Source of the DNA: CAWKGC01 sp963849005
GTDB lineage: Bacteria; Pseudomonadota; Gammaproteobacteria; Burkholderiales; Usitatibacteraceae
Reading direction: 5' to 3'
NCBI GenBank assembly: GCA_963849005.1
Contig: CAWKGC010000029.1
Location: 62,001-126,000 of the forward strand
Length of the DNA: 64,000 nucleotides
Shown here: positions 25,339-35,791 of the stretch, in pieces
Layout: every line of letters starts with the position of its first letter
Position numbering within the stretch: the first letter of the stretch is position 1
Translations under genes and position numbers: made by a program
Notes under the pieces: generated by a model
Databases searched by the model: none
What the model saw: the letters and a program-made list of their open reading frames with translations, nothing else
Told to the model about the DNA's origin: nothing

Positions 25339-25785
25339 TCACAGCGAGAAGTTCTCCATCCCCGGTGGCAGGCTCGGATTGCCGCCGGACAGCAATTTCT
25401 CGAGCTGCGCGTTCCAGCCCGACTCGTCCCACAGTTCGAAGTGCGTGCCCTGCCCGACCAGCATCACGCGCTTGTCGATCTTCGCGAAGGCGCGCAGTTC
25501 AGGAGAGACCAGCAAGCGGCCGGCGCCGTCGAGTTCGATCTCTTCGGCGAAACCGACCAGCAATCGCTTCCACAGGCTTGCCTGCTTGTCGAGGCTGGGG
25601 AACGCCATCACCTTGGCGCGGATCGGCTCCCACGAGAGCGCGGGATAGAGCAGCAGGCAGGCGTCCGGGTGCGCGGTGAGCACGAGGCGGCCGGAACCGC
25701 CCTGCGTCAGCGACTCACGATGACGCGTCGGCACCGCCATGCGGCCCTTCGCGTCGAGGTTGATCGCCGATGCACCCTGGAACAT
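25339..25785 (-). CDS. mraZ: transcriptional regulator MraZ
   Basis: Two SpoVT/AbrB-like domains: MFQGASAINLDAKGRMAVPT and, about 70 residues later, EIELDGAGRLLVSPELRAFA. MraZ binds TGGGN repeats upstream of its own operon and represses it. The start at 25785 is chosen over an ATG 36 bases upstream because MFQGAS is the family start and GGGGGAG lies just before it. 148 residues. The triple operator at 25836-25860 is in the leader. Confidence 0.96.
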   Translation of the reverse strand: MFQGASAINLDAKGRMAVPTRHRESLTQGGSGRLVLTAHPDACLLLYPALSWEPIRAKVMAFPSLDKQASLWKRLLVGFAEEIELDGAGRLLVSPELRAFAKIDKRVMLVGQGTHFELWDESGWNAQLEKLLSGGNPSLPPGMENFSL

Positions 25786-25835
25786 CCACTCCCCCTGTCG
25801 AGTTTCATTGATCGAAGGCAAGCCAAATCAAGAAA

Positions 25836-25888
25836 ACCCAGTTTTTCCCACTTGTCGCCACTTTAGTGAGTTGATTTCCGAGAGTCAA
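25836..25888 (-). promoter_or_regulatory. dcw promoter with triple MraZ operator
   Basis: Read on the minus strand: TTGACT (25888-25883), a 17-base spacer, then TAAAGT (25865-25860), a fair sigma-70 promoter. Directly overlapping its -10 are three boxes TGGCG, TGGGA and TGGGT (25860-25856, 25850-25846, 25840-25836), each separated by exactly five bases. This 10-bp spacing is the known MraZ operator layout, so MraZ would block initiation. The first box has one change from TGGGN. Confidence 0.8.
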
Positions 25889-26077
25889 GGGGAAAGTTGC
25901 GAATTTCTCGTTTAACGACAGACACTTAGCAGCGCTTTTTCAGGCCGATTCACAAACCATGAAATCTATATTTATCAATAAGATAGAATTGGAAGTAAAA
26001 GTGACTTCCGAAGAGTCCGGCAAGGAACCGCCATCCGGGCTTGAACTCATAGCAAGCACTTACAGGAGAATGAAAAG

Positions 26078-26689
26078 ATGGCCTTGCAGCGCGTTCTTGC
26101 CGGCGTCGCCCTGTCACTTGCCCTGCTCGCGCGGGCCGGGGAACCGAGCGCGCTGCCTGATGCCGCGTACGCGCTGGACGGGATCCAGCTCGCGGAGGCG
26201 CTGCGCAAGGGCGGCCATGTCCTCTACTTCCGTCATACCGCGACAGACTTCTCGCAGCCCGACATGGCGATGACCACCTACGAGGACTGCAAGTCGCAGC
26301 GCAATCTTTCCGAGGAGGGCCGCAAGCAGGCGCGCGAGATCGGTGCGAATTTTCGCGAGCTCAAGATTCCCGTCGGCGAGGTGCTCGCGAGTCCTTATTG
26401 CCGCACGATGGAAGTCGCGCGGCTCGCCTTCGACAAGGCGGTTGCCACTCCCGCGGTGCGCGGCGGGCCTGCTGCGGCGGAAGGCGATCGTTACGCGGGA
26501 CTGAAGGCGCTGCTGGCAAAGCCTGTGGAAGGCGCGGCCAATCGCGTGATCAGCGGCCACGGCAACCCGTTCCGCGCGATCGCCGGTGCGCCGCATCTTT
26601 CCGAAGGCGAGATGGTCGTCATCAAGCCTCTCGGCGACAGGTACGCCATCGTTGCTCGCGTTCCCTACAACGCCTGGCCCCTGAAATAA
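26078..26689 (+). CDS. exported histidine phosphatase family protein
   Basis: A signal peptide (MALQRVLAGVALSLALLARA) precedes a phosphoglycerate-mutase-like fold. The RH motif is FRHTATD with phosphate-carrying His53; SPYCR gives Arg109 and ISGHGN gives the second His, about 161. 203 residues. AGGAGA lies eight bases before the ATG. The closest known types are small periplasmic phosphatases; the substrate is unknown. It diverges from the dcw promoter and its stop abuts a palindromic repeat. The 26.0 kb leader holds no other clear signal. Confidence 0.85.
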   Translation: MALQRVLAGVALSLALLARAGEPSALPDAAYALDGIQLAEALRKGGHVLYFRHTATDFSQPDMAMTTYEDCKSQRNLSEEGRKQAREIGANFRELKIPVGEVLASPYCRTMEVARLAFDKAVATPAVRGGPAAAEGDRYAGLKALLAKPVEGAANRVISGHGNPFRAIAGAPHLSEGEMVVIKPLGDRYAIVARVPYNAWPLK

Positions 26690-26764
26690 CGGGGTCAGAG
26701 TACATTTGCCCGAAAACGGGGTCAGAGTACATTTCCCTCGAAATGTAACCTAACCCCGTTTTCA
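26690..26764. repeat. GGGGTCAG repeat cluster (two direct, one inverted unit)
   Basis: Two direct copies of CGGGGTCAGAGTACATTT followed by an inverted copy (AAATGTAACCTAACCCCG). It begins at the base after the phosphatase stop and ends six bases before the rnpB 3' end, so it fills the convergent gap. Confidence 0.8.
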
Positions 26765-26769
26765 AATAA

Positions 26770-27084
26770 GGGAAGCAAGCCGATAAGCGGGATTCTGTTA
26801 CGGCCCTTGCGGGCTATGACGGTCATTCCTCTAGGCGCCGTGTTGCCACGGCGCTCGAGCCACCTACCCGCAGACTCGGCGGGCCGCGTCGTCGTCTGCC
26901 TATTTGATGTTGCTCCGCGTAGAGATTGCCCGTTTCACCCTCCAGGTTTCCCCGGAGACTCGTCTCTGTTGCTCTGATCCTCGCCTCACGGCGGACGGGA
27001 GTTACCCGCTACGCTGCCCTATGGAGTCCCGACTTTCCTCTGTGCAGCAATGAAGTTGCACAGCGACCGTCTGGCTTGCTTCCA
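26770..27084 (-). ncRNA. rnpB: RNase P RNA, bacterial type A
   Basis: On the minus strand the 5' stem is GGAAGCAAGCCAGACGGTCG, matched at the 3' end by CGGCTTGCTTCC. The universal core is present: GAGGAAAGTCGGGACTCC near the 5' end and AGAGGAATGACCG plus ACAGAATCCCGCTTATCGGC near the 3' end. Length about 315 nt. It is the catalytic RNA that trims tRNA 5' ends. Ends are set by the pairing and could be off by a few bases. Confidence 0.96.
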
Positions 27085-27101
27085 GTTGCCATTCTACCGC
27101 C

Positions 27102-27738
27102 TCAACCTTTTGCGCCAGCTCCCGCGATCGCCCGCATGAACTCGATTGCGCGCCGACCGACTTCCTCGGGCGTCATTCCCGGTTTGTAGAGCGCCGAGCC
27201 GATGCCGAATCCCGACGCGCCCGCAACCTGCCACACGGCCAGGTTTCCCGCATGAATGCCGCCAACCGGCAGGACCAGCACACCCGGCGGCAGCACCGCG
27301 CGCAAAGAACTCAGGAAATTCGTCGGACACTGCGTCCGCAGGAAAGAACTTCAGCGCGTCGGCGCCGGCGCGCAACATCGCGAACGCTTCCGTCGGCGTG
27401 AATATGCCTGGTATCGCAAGCAACCCGAGGCGCTTGGCTTCGCGTACGACGTCGCTCTCCGCATTGGGCATCACCGCAAGCCGACCGCCGGCATTCGCCA
27501 CAAGCTGAACATCCTCGACGTGCAACACGGTGCCCGCGCCGACGAGCATGCGATCGCCGCAGCGACCGGAGAGGCGATGAATGCTCTCGAGCGGCTCAGG
27601 CGAGTTCAACGGCACTTCGAGCACGCGGATGCCCGCGTCGAACAAAGCCTCGCCGATTGCCACCACTTCACCTGGCTGGACGCCGCGAAGGATGGCGACA
27701 AGCGGACACTCGGCGAGGATTTCGGTGAGCTGCTTCAT
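27102..27738 (-). CDS. dgoA: 2-dehydro-3-deoxy-6-phosphogalactonate aldolase (one frame break)
   Basis: Class I aldolase of the KDPG family; it splits 2-dehydro-3-deoxy-6-phosphogalactonate to pyruvate and glyceraldehyde 3-phosphate. Seen: LVAILRGVQPGEVVAIGEAL, EVPLNSPEPLESI, MLVGAGTVL, and ALKFFPADA with the Schiff-base lysine. The NSPEP form fits DgoA more than Eda. The frame breaks near 27300; the C-terminal part (PVGGIHAGNLAVWQVAGASG) is in the next frame. About 211 residues. The start overlaps the dgoK stop, making it the last gene of the sugar-acid operon. Confidence 0.9.
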
Positions 27739-28621
27739 GCGACCTTCCGCGCTTCAAGCGCTTGCGCAATGCGATAGAGACCCCCAGCCGCGACATCGGG
27801 ATCCAGCAAGGAAGCTTCGCCTCCTGCCGAGGCAAACGCGTGGACATAAAGCGCTCCCAGTTCCGGCGCAGCGATCACGAAGGAGCGCGTTGCAGGCCGC
27901 GCGGAGAGGATCTCGTGCCCGATCAGCATGCCGGAGAGATAGCCCGCAACCGACCCCGGGGGCAATTCACCCAACAGGACGCGAGCCCGGGCGCCAAACA
28001 GGTGATGGAGCAAGCCGCCGGCGTCACGTGCGCGCGCAAGTCCCTGCGCAAATGCCGCCTGGTCGATCTGCTCGCCTTCCATCAGTCGCCCGATGATGCT
28101 GTGCCTGCCGAGCAATGCGAAGACCTCTCCCGTCATGTGCGTGGCAAAGCCTTCGATCACGCCATCGCGCACGCGCACGTGCTTGCTGTGAGTGCCGGGA
28201 TGACAGATGAATGCGGGACCCGCGGGAAGTTGCGACAAGGCCCCGAGCACCTGGCATTCTTCTCCGCGCATGACCTCGGGCACGCCCCTGTCATCCTCGC
28301 AGAGCAATCCGGGGCAGATGTATGCGGAACGATTGCCGGACCAGCGCACTTCGCGCACGCCTGCGGCGATTTCGGCCAGCGACGCCGGGCAGCGCACATA
28401 CGGCACCTCCAGCCATCCTTGGCGGCTGCCCACCATGCCGCACATGAAGATCGGGCCGGCGCCTTCCCTGGTCCAGGACCCGACAATTTCCTCGAGGATC
28501 GGCTGGAAGCCGCCCTCTGCCACGACCATCACGCCAGCGTCGCGCACGCGCTTGTCGAGGATGCGTCCGTCGCCGGCGAGGCGCCAGGCGCGAACGTGGG
28601 TCGTTCCCCAGTCGATGGCAA

Positions 28622-28625
<4 letters not shown>
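27735..28625 (-). CDS. dgoK: 2-dehydro-3-deoxygalactonokinase
   Basis: Kinase that phosphorylates 2-dehydro-3-deoxygalactonate at C6. The ATP-site start is LIAIDWGTTHVRAWRL; later CGMVGSRQGWLEVPYVRCPA, FICHPGTHSKHVRVRDG and THMTGEVFALLGRHSI match the DgoK family. 296 residues, intact. The best start is TTG at 28625, overlapping the ATPase gene stop as TTGA; no ATG or GTG fits. It is coupled to the aldolase downstream. Confidence 0.92.
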
Positions 28626-29740
<1,115 letters not shown>

Positions 29741-29747
29741 GGCGTCC

Positions 29748-30686
29748 TCAGGCGATCAGCGGGTACTTCGACGACATCATCGGTTGCAACGCCGCGAGGA
29801 TCGCGGTCAGCTCGTCGCGCGCGCCGGCGTCAAGCTGCCGGCCACCCGCCTGACGGTGATACGCGCTCTTGATGACGCCGCGGCGACGCAGCACTTCCTT
29901 GTAGACCGCGACCCCATAGCTAGTCTCGAACAACAGCAGCGGGAGCAGGCGCGTATAGGTGTCGCGCGCGGCTTCGGCCTTGCCGGTTTCGAGCTCCTCC
30001 CAAAGTTTCACATGCAGGTCGGCAACCTCGCAGGCGGGCATCGTTCCGCATACGCCGCGGCGGTACTCGTCCAGCAGGTGGCGTCCCGCCTTGCCGCCCA
30101 TCACGCCCTTCAGGTTCGCGCCGGCGGCTTCGCGAAGCGCGGTCACCATCGGGCCGGGGAAGTCCGTCTCTTCCTTGACGTAGTGCACGCCCTTCAGGTC
30201 CTTCAGCAAGCCTGTCATGAACGGCGCAGACAGCGGCGTGCCACCTGGACCCTGATAATTCTGGATACACACAGGCAGGTCGGATGCCTCGCCGATCGCG
30301 CGGTAGTACTCGCGGATCTCGACATCCGAGGCGCGCTGGATGAAGGGCGGCATCGCCATCACCATGTCGGCGCCGGCATCGGCCGCCTGGCGCGTGAGTG
30401 CGACCGCCAGCGGCGCGCACGAAGCCGTGACACCGGCGACGTAGGGCACGCGGCCCGCCGTCTCCTTCGCGGTGATCTCCACGACGCGCTTGCGCTCGGC
30501 GTCGGAAAGATACGGCGCCTCGCTCGCGTTCGCGGGACCGACGACGCCGAGGGCGCCACACTCGATGCTGAAGGAGACCACGCGCTTGAGTCCCTCCTCG
30601 TCGAGATCGCCCCGGTCATCGAACGGCGTGGGGAGGATGACGAAAACGCCGCGAAAAGCCTTCTGGTCCATTGGTGCCTTTCTCAT
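29748..30686 (-). CDS. dihydrodipicolinate synthase family lyase
   Basis: TIM-barrel aldolase/dehydratase of the DapA group. Schiff-base lysine in [13 protein letters not shown] (Lys171 counting from 30686) and catalytic tyrosine in [10 protein letters not shown] (Tyr144). The N-terminal [19 protein letters not shown] is typical. 312 residues, intact; an ATG at 30671 (MDQKAFRG) is also possible. In a sugar-acid operon it may act on a 2-keto-3-deoxy acid (KDG aldolase or deoxyketoglucarate dehydratase), which would run parallel to the kinase/aldolase route. The true substrate cannot be read from sequence. DapA itself is unlikely given the context. Confidence 0.85.
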   Translation of the reverse strand: MRKAPMDQKAFRGVFVILPTPFDDRGDLDEEGLKRVVSFSIECGALGVVGPANASEAPYLSDAERKRVVEITAKETAGRVPYVAGVTASCAPLAVALTRQAADAGADMVMAMPPFIQRASDVEIREYYRAIGEASDLPVCIQNYQGPGGTPLSAPFMTGLLKDLKGVHYVKEETDFPGPMVTALREAAGANLKGVMGGKAGRHLLDEYRRGVCGTMPACEVADLHVKLWEELETGKAEAARDTYTRLLPLLLFETSYGVAVYKEVLRRRGVIKSAYHRQAGGRQLDAGARDELTAILAALQPMMSSKYPLIA

Positions 30687-31846
30687 TCGCCGCGCCTGGG
30701 TTCTGCGTTGCGCCTTTCCCAGCCCTCGGCAAACAGGTTCATGAAGTGGTGTTCGGAATACGGGTGCTGTGCGAAGAGCGACTCATCGACCTCGACACCG
30801 AGGCCGGGCGCGTCCGACGCGGTGAGGTAGCCGTGCACCACGCGCGGCACACCCTTGAACATGTCGCGTGCCCAGGGCACGTGGAAATCGTCGAAGGTTT
30901 CCTGGATGTAGAAGTTGCGCGTGGCCGTCATGACATGCACGTTCACTGCCGTGCTCAGTGTGCATCGCGCATTGTGGGGCGCGACCGTGACGCCGTGCGC
31001 ATCGGCAATGGCAGCAGCTTCGCGCAGCCGCGCGATGCCGCCCAACTCGACATACTCGGGCTGGACCACGTCGAATCGCCTGCCCGCAATGAGATCGGAG
31101 AATTGGCGCGGCGTGCTGAAGCGCTCGCCGGCCACGATGCGCACACGGCTTGCGGCGGCCACTTCGCGCAGCGCGGAAATGTCCTCCGACCACACCGGCG
31201 CCTCGATCCATTCGCAATTGAATTCCTCCAGCTCTGCCGCAAGCCGGATCGCCTCGGGCACCGTGAACCGATCGTGGGCTTCGATGAGGATGCCGACGTC
31301 GTCGCCGACGGCGCGACGCACGGCCGCCACGAGCGCCAGGCTCAGCCGACGCTCCTTTGCATCGAGGAAGCGGTAGTTGGAGCCGAAGGGATCGAACTTG
31401 AGCGCGGTATAGCCCATCGCGGCCACCTTCGCGGCACGCTCGCCGAAGGCAACAGGATCGCGCGGACCCTGGTACCAGCCGTTCGCATAGGCGCGCAGCT
31501 TCTCGTGCACGCGCCCGCCGAAGAGCGTGTAGAGCGGTACGCCGAGGGACTTGCCAAGGATGTCCCAGCAAGCGGTGGTAATGCCGGAAAGCGCGGAGAG
31601 CAGTATGCCGTTCGACGTGAGATAGAGGCCCTTGTGCGCGTTGTCCCACAACGCCTCGACGTCGCGCGGATCGCGCCCGAGGCACAGCCGCCGGATTTCG
31701 CGCACCGCGGCAACCGCCGGTTGCGACGAAAGCCCGCACGTGGAATCGCCCCAGCCATGAAGCCCGGTGTCGGTCAAGACTTTCACCAGCACCCAGTTCT
31801 TCCAGGGATTGCCGACGACGTACGCCTCGATGCTCGCGATCTTCAT
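30683..31846 (-). CDS. enolase-superfamily sugar-acid dehydratase (galactonate dehydratase-like)
   Basis: Mandelate racemase/muconate lactonising family, 387 residues, intact. It starts MKIASIEAYVVGNPWKNWVL. Active-site marks: Lys150 in TALKFDPFG, Glu189 and His191 in LIEAHDRF, Glu215 in EWIEAPV, Glu241 in AGERF and the late His in VAPHNARC. The histidine two after the first metal ligand mirrors the arrangement in D-galactonate dehydratase, but there the ligand is Asp. With DgoK and DgoA in the operon it most likely makes 2-dehydro-3-deoxygalactonate from D-galactonate. Other aldonates remain possible, so no symbol is given. Confidence 0.85.
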   Translation of the reverse strand: MKIASIEAYVVGNPWKNWVLVKVLTDTGLHGWGDSTCGLSSQPAVAAVREIRRLCLGRDPRDVEALWDNAHKGLYLTSNGILLSALSGITTACWDILGKSLGVPLYTLFGGRVHEKLRAYANGWYQGPRDPVAFGERAAKVAAMGYTALKFDPFGSNYRFLDAKERRLSLALVAAVRRAVGDDVGILIEAHDRFTVPEAIRLAAELEEFNCEWIEAPVWSEDISALREVAAASRVRIVAGERFSTPRQFSDLIAGRRFDVVQPEYVELGGIARLREAAAIADAHGVTVAPHNARCTLSTAVNVHVMTATRNFYIQETFDDFHVPWARDMFKGVPRVVHGYLTASDAPGLGVEVDESLFAQHPYSEHHFMNLFAEGWERRNAEPRRGE

Positions 31847-31850
31847 TGTC

Positions 31851-32688
31851 CTATCCTTTCACGGCGCCGCCGGTAAGCCCCTGGATGAAGGAGCGCTGCA
31901 GCAGTGCAAACGCGATGACGACGGGGATGGTGGAGCCGATGGTCGCTGCCATGAGGGGACCCCATTCGATCCCGAGCTCGGTCACGAAGGAATACAACCC
32001 GACCTGCAGGAGGCGATTCTCGTCGCGCAGCGTGAGGCTGAAGGCCAGCAGGAAGTCGTTCCAGATGGTCACGAAAACGAGCACGCTTGCCGCGGCGAGT
32101 CCCGGGCGCATCAAGGGCAGCACAACGACGTAGAACGCCTTCAGGCGGCTGCAGCCGTCCACGAACGCGGATTCCTCGAGTTCGTAGGGGATGGTGTCGA
32201 CGAAGCCGCGCAGCAGCCAGATGAGCGTCGGCACGAGCCACGCCGAGTAAGCGAGGATCACGACGAAGAGCGTGTCGTAGATGCCGAGGTCGACGGCCAG
32301 CAGGTAGAGGGGAACGATGATCGACACCCCGGGGATCATCACCGTTGACCAGATCACGAACAGCAGCGCTTCCTTGGCGCGGAACTTGAAGCGCGACACC
32401 GCGTAGGCGGCGTGCACCGCGAGGCCGACGCTCAGCACCAGCGGCCCGCCACCACGATCACGCTGTTCAGGATGTAGCGCAGGAATTTCGGCGAGAACAA
32501 TCCGCGCGTGTAGTTGGTGAATCGAATGTGCCGGGGATCCAGCGCGGCGGCGAGGCGAATACTTCGGTGGGCGCCTTGAACGAGGTGGAAAGCGCCCACG
32601 CCAGGGGCAACAGCACGAATGCCGCTGCCAGCACGAGCATGGCGTAAGTCGCCGCGCTGCCGATCCAGTGGGCGCGCCTCCTAGACAC
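31851..32688 (-). CDS. ABC sugar transporter permease, MalG/UgpE type (frame breaks)
   Basis: Six membrane helices. The GTG start at 32688 gives MSRRRAHWIGSAATYAMLVL, and SFKAPTEVF is typical of the second permease of CUT1 importers. The EAA loop reads ELEESAFVDGCSRLKAFYVV, followed by VLPLMRPGLAAASVLVF. About 279 residues, with breaks near 32540 and 32440. The start overlaps the end of the first permease. Confidence 0.9.
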
Positions 32689-33553
32689 GATCGGCCCTCA
32701 GGACCCGGATGTAGGCGACGCTGAAAAGGATGTTGAGCGCGAAGATCACCACGGCTGCCGTCGCCGCCACCTCCATGCGATAGAACTGGAAGCCTTCCTT
32801 GAACACACGCAACGCGAGAACCTCGGTGGCCTCCGCCGGGCCGCCGCCCGTCATGATCAGCACCGTCGTCACCGTATTGAACGTGTGCAGCGTCGTCAGC
32901 ACGAGCGCGACCAGCACGGTATTGCGAATGAGCGGCAGCGTCACATGCCAGAAGCGGCGCCACGCGGATTGCGCATCGATGCGGGCAGCCTCACGCACCT
33001 CGGCGGGAATTGTCTGCAACGCGGCGAGCGTGAACACCATCACGAGCGGGTAGGAATGCCACGTGTTCGCGAGCATCAGGCTCGGCAATGCCCAGGTTGT
33101 GTCGGTGAGCGGCCCGGCGATGTTGATGCCAACCTGTTTCAGCAAGTGCGAGATCGGGCCCACACGGCCGTCGTAGAGCCACATCCAGGTGAGACCGGTC
33201 ACCAACTGCGAGACGATCCACGGCACCATCAGGACGGTGCGGAAAAATGTCCGGAATCGAATCGGGCGGTCGAGCAGGAGTGCCAGGCCGATGCCAAGCG
33301 GCAAGGTCATCGCCAATGTCCCGGCGACAAAGGCGATCGAGCGCCCGATATTCGACAGTCCGCCCGCGCGCGTGAGCAGTTCCACGTAATTCGCGAAGCC
33401 GACGAAGTCCCCGGTCTTGAGGTAGTCCGCCCCGTGCACGCTCTGCCGCAGGGCATAGAAGAGCGGGATGAACGAAACCGCGGCGACCAGTATCAGCGAC
33501 GGATAGAAGAAGAGGTACGGCTGGAGGCGCCGTACCCCGGCAGCTGTCTGCAC
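32681..33553 (-). CDS. ABC sugar transporter permease, MalF/UgpA type
   Basis: 290 residues, intact, six helices. N-terminal LQPYLFFYPSLILVAAVSFI is typical of CUT1 first permeases. The EAA loop is EVREAARIDAQSAWRRFWHV followed by TLPLIRNTVLVAL, which docks on the ATPase. It sits seven bases after the binding protein and overlaps the second permease. Confidence 0.93.
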   Translation of the reverse strand: MQTAAGVRRLQPYLFFYPSLILVAAVSFIPLFYALRQSVHGADYLKTGDFVGFANYVELLTRAGGLSNIGRSIAFVAGTLAMTLPLGIGLALLLDRPIRFRTFFRTVLMVPWIVSQLVTGLTWMWLYDGRVGPISHLLKQVGINIAGPLTDTTWALPSLMLANTWHSYPLVMVFTLAALQTIPAEVREAARIDAQSAWRRFWHVTLPLIRNTVLVALVLTTLHTFNTVTTVLIMTGGGPAEATEVLALRVFKEGFQFYRMEVAATAAVVIFALNILFSVAYIRVLRADRV

Positions 33554-33559
33554 CTGCGT

Positions 33560-34834
33560 TCAGCGGCCTCCGCGCCGGTTGTATTCCTGCTCCGCCCAGG
33601 CGAGCGCTTCCTTCGGGCTCATCTTCGCGGTCAGCACATTGCCGAACATCTTCGCCCATGTGTCGTAAAGCGCCTCGGTGTTCTCGGGGAAGTTGAACTT
33701 GAGCGGGTACTTCGCGGCGTAGTCGACGGCCCAGCGGATCGTCTCGGCCTTGGGTTCGTTGAACCATGGGTCCTTGAGCGCGCTCGCGCGTACCGGCACA
33801 TAGCCGGCCATCTTGGCCGACTCCACCTGCACTGGCGTGGAAGTCCAATGCTCGATGAATTTCCAGGCGGCGGCGGCATTCTTCGCGCCCTTGGGAATCA
33901 CGAGGCTCCAGCTTTGCACGAGCGCCGGCGAAGGCTTGCCTTCTTCCCATCCGGGGTAGGTCGAGAGCTTCAGGTTTTCGCCAAGCTTCGAGCGTTCGCG
34001 GATGAACTCGAAGCGTTGCGAGGACTGCGGCAGGAAAGCAGCCTTCTGCGCGATGAACAGCGTCTGAGCCTGCTCGAGCCCCTGCAGCGCGACGTTCGTG
34101 GGTAGCGCGGTCTTGTTGCCCTTGGTCGAAAGGTCGAACACCCACTGCACGAGTTTTTCGGCCTGCGGCGTGTTGAACGCGGCCTTGCCGTCGTCGGTGA
34201 GCACTCTCACGCCCGATCCCACGAGGGTTGTAAGGAACCAGCCAGCGGCCACCGAAGGCGCCTCGGGACTGAAGCCGATGGCGATGCCCGCGATGTCGGC
34301 CGTCGAGACCGCCGCCGCGGTTTCACCCCACTCCGCGATCGACTGCGGCGCGCGCTTGCCTGCGGCCTTCAGCAAGTCTGCGCGATAGCCCAAGCCCGAC
34401 ACGCGCAGCTCCCAGGGTACGCCGAAGGGATTGCCCTGGCGATGGATGGTTTCGGGGAGTCGCACGAGGTCCGCGCGATCGGCGGCGGGCCACGCGTCGA
34501 GGTACGCCTTCAAGGGAGAGAGCGTGCCCGCTGCCATGTGCGCCGGCATCGAAGGCGAGTACAGCATCGCGACGTCCGGCACCTGGCCCGCCTTGGATGC
34601 GCGCAGCAAGGTCGGGCTCAGCTGCTGCCACGGCATGACCGTGACATTGACCTCGATGCCGGGATTCTTCGCCTTGAAGGACTCGACGACCTGTGCCATG
34701 GCGCGATCGCGCACGTTTTCGGTTCCCGGCCCGACGAAGGTCCAGAGCTCGATCTTCTGGGCCTGCACGGGGCCCGCAAGGGCAAGGGCGGTCGCCGCGA
34801 GCGCAAGGCTGCGGGCAATGGAAGGGATACGCAT
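33560..34834 (-). CDS. sugar ABC transporter substrate-binding protein
   Basis: Periplasmic binding protein of the UgpB/MalE group. Signal peptide MRIPSIARSLALAATALALA then GPVQAQ. The start at 34834 is chosen because the in-frame ATG at 34885 would lie in the promoter next to the operator. Mature protein begins KIELWTFVGPGTENVRDRAM; family texture includes DVAMLYSPSMPAHMAAGTL and AAWKFIEHWTSTPVQVE. 424 residues. First gene of the minus-strand sugar-acid operon. The ligand is presumably the acid handled downstream. Confidence 0.92.
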   Translation of the reverse strand: MRIPSIARSLALAATALALAGPVQAQKIELWTFVGPGTENVRDRAMAQVVESFKAKNPGIEVNVTVMPWQQLSPTLLRASKAGQVPDVAMLYSPSMPAHMAAGTLSPLKAYLDAWPAADRADLVRLPETIHRQGNPFGVPWELRVSGLGYRADLLKAAGKRAPQSIAEWGETAAAVSTADIAGIAIGFSPEAPSVAAGWFLTTLVGSGVRVLTDDGKAAFNTPQAEKLVQWVFDLSTKGNKTALPTNVALQGLEQAQTLFIAQKAAFLPQSSQRFEFIRERSKLGENLKLSTYPGWEEGKPSPALVQSWSLVIPKGAKNAAAAWKFIEHWTSTPVQVESAKMAGYVPVRASALKDPWFNEPKAETIRWAVDYAAKYPLKFNFPENTEALYDTWAKMFGNVLTAKMSPKEALAWAEQEYNRRGGR

Positions 34835-34879
34835 CGGCACATTCTCCTCATGGACGGGCGCTTGACGCGCCGCGGTTAG

Positions 34880-34894
34880 TTCCATAATATGGAA
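34880..34894. promoter_or_regulatory. palindromic operator between IclR gene and importer operon
   Basis: The perfect palindrome TTCCATAATATGGAA lies 46 bases before the binding-protein start and 68 bases before the iclR start. IclR-family regulators often bind such A+T-rich 15-bp palindromes, including GTTCC...GGAAC types. It is therefore the likely operator for local control of both directions. Confidence 0.7.
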
Positions 34895-34961
34895 CCTAGT
34901 TTCATTTCAGTATGGCCCCCGCCGGCAAGCACTGTCAATTCGCACATGCCTTTTCATTTCG

Positions 34962-35767
34962 ATGACTGAAAGACCGCGCAGGGCCGCTTCCGCCAAGCCC
35001 CCGGGTGCGCCGAAAGGCACCGGCGCGCTCGACAAGGGACTCAAGCTGCTTGCACGGATCAGCGATGCAAGCACGCCACCGCGGTTTGTCGACCTCCTGC
35101 GCGACGCAGGCATGCCGAAGGCCACCCTGCACCGCATGCTGGGCGCCCTCCTGGCGCACAGGCTGATCGCGCTCGATCCGCGCAACCAGGCCTATGTTGT
35201 CGGCCTGCGCGCACTCGAGATGGCGCAGCGCTCCTGGGAAGCCATGGACGTGCGTGCCGCGGCAGCGGACGACATCCTCTGGCTCGGCGAAAAGTCGGGC
35301 GACAGGTCGACCTCGCCGTGCTCGACGGCACGGAAGTGGTCTATATCGACAAGGTCGAGAGCCAGCAGCGCATCCGCATGTTCTCCGCCGTGGGCAAGCG
35401 CGGCCCCCTGGACTGCACCGGGGTAGGCAAGGCGATGATGGCCTTCCTCGAGGACGGTCGGCGCAAGGAACTCGTCGGTCGCTTGCCCATGAAGAAGTTC
35501 ACCGCCAATACCTTCACAACGCGTGCGACATTCCTGCGGCACCTCGACGAAATCCGCGAGCGCGGCTACGCGAAGGACCTCGAGGAACACGAGATCGGCA
35601 TCCGTTGCGCTGCGGCACCGATCTTCGATCGCCGCGGCAATGTCGTGGCCAGCGTGAGCGTTACCGCGCCGTCCTTTCGCCTTACGCCAGAGCGGCTGGA
35701 CGAGATCGCCCCCTCCGTCGTTCAGGCGGCAAGAAGCATTACCCGGAAACTGGGCGGCAAATCCTGA
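34962..35767 (+). CDS. IclR-family transcriptional regulator (one frame break)
   Basis: N-terminal winged helix: GALDKGLKLLARISDASTPP, then DAGMPKATLHRMLGALLAHR. C-terminal ligand domain: VYIDKVESQQRIRMFSAVGK, CTGVGKAMMAFL and the conserved IRCAAAPIFDRRGNVVASVS. About 268 residues after a one-base break near 35305. Divergent from the sugar-acid importer operon across a palindrome, so the likely role is local control, with the incoming acid or its keto-deoxy product as effector. Confidence 0.92.
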
Positions 35768-35791
35768 ACCGCAGGATGCCGTTCGGCCGCA

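Noticed and set aside
25959..26273. Possible small gene MKSIFINKIELEVKV upstream of the phosphatase
   Set aside because: Runs into the phosphatase in another frame, has no ribosome site and no recognisable family; probably leader sequence.
26926..27189. Plus-strand open frame over rnpB
   Set aside because: It lies almost entirely in the antisense of RNase P RNA.
29748..30686. DapA (4-hydroxy-tetrahydrodipicolinate synthase) of lysine synthesis
   Set aside because: Active-site Lys and Tyr fit the wider family, but it lies inside a sugar-acid operon with no lysine genes.
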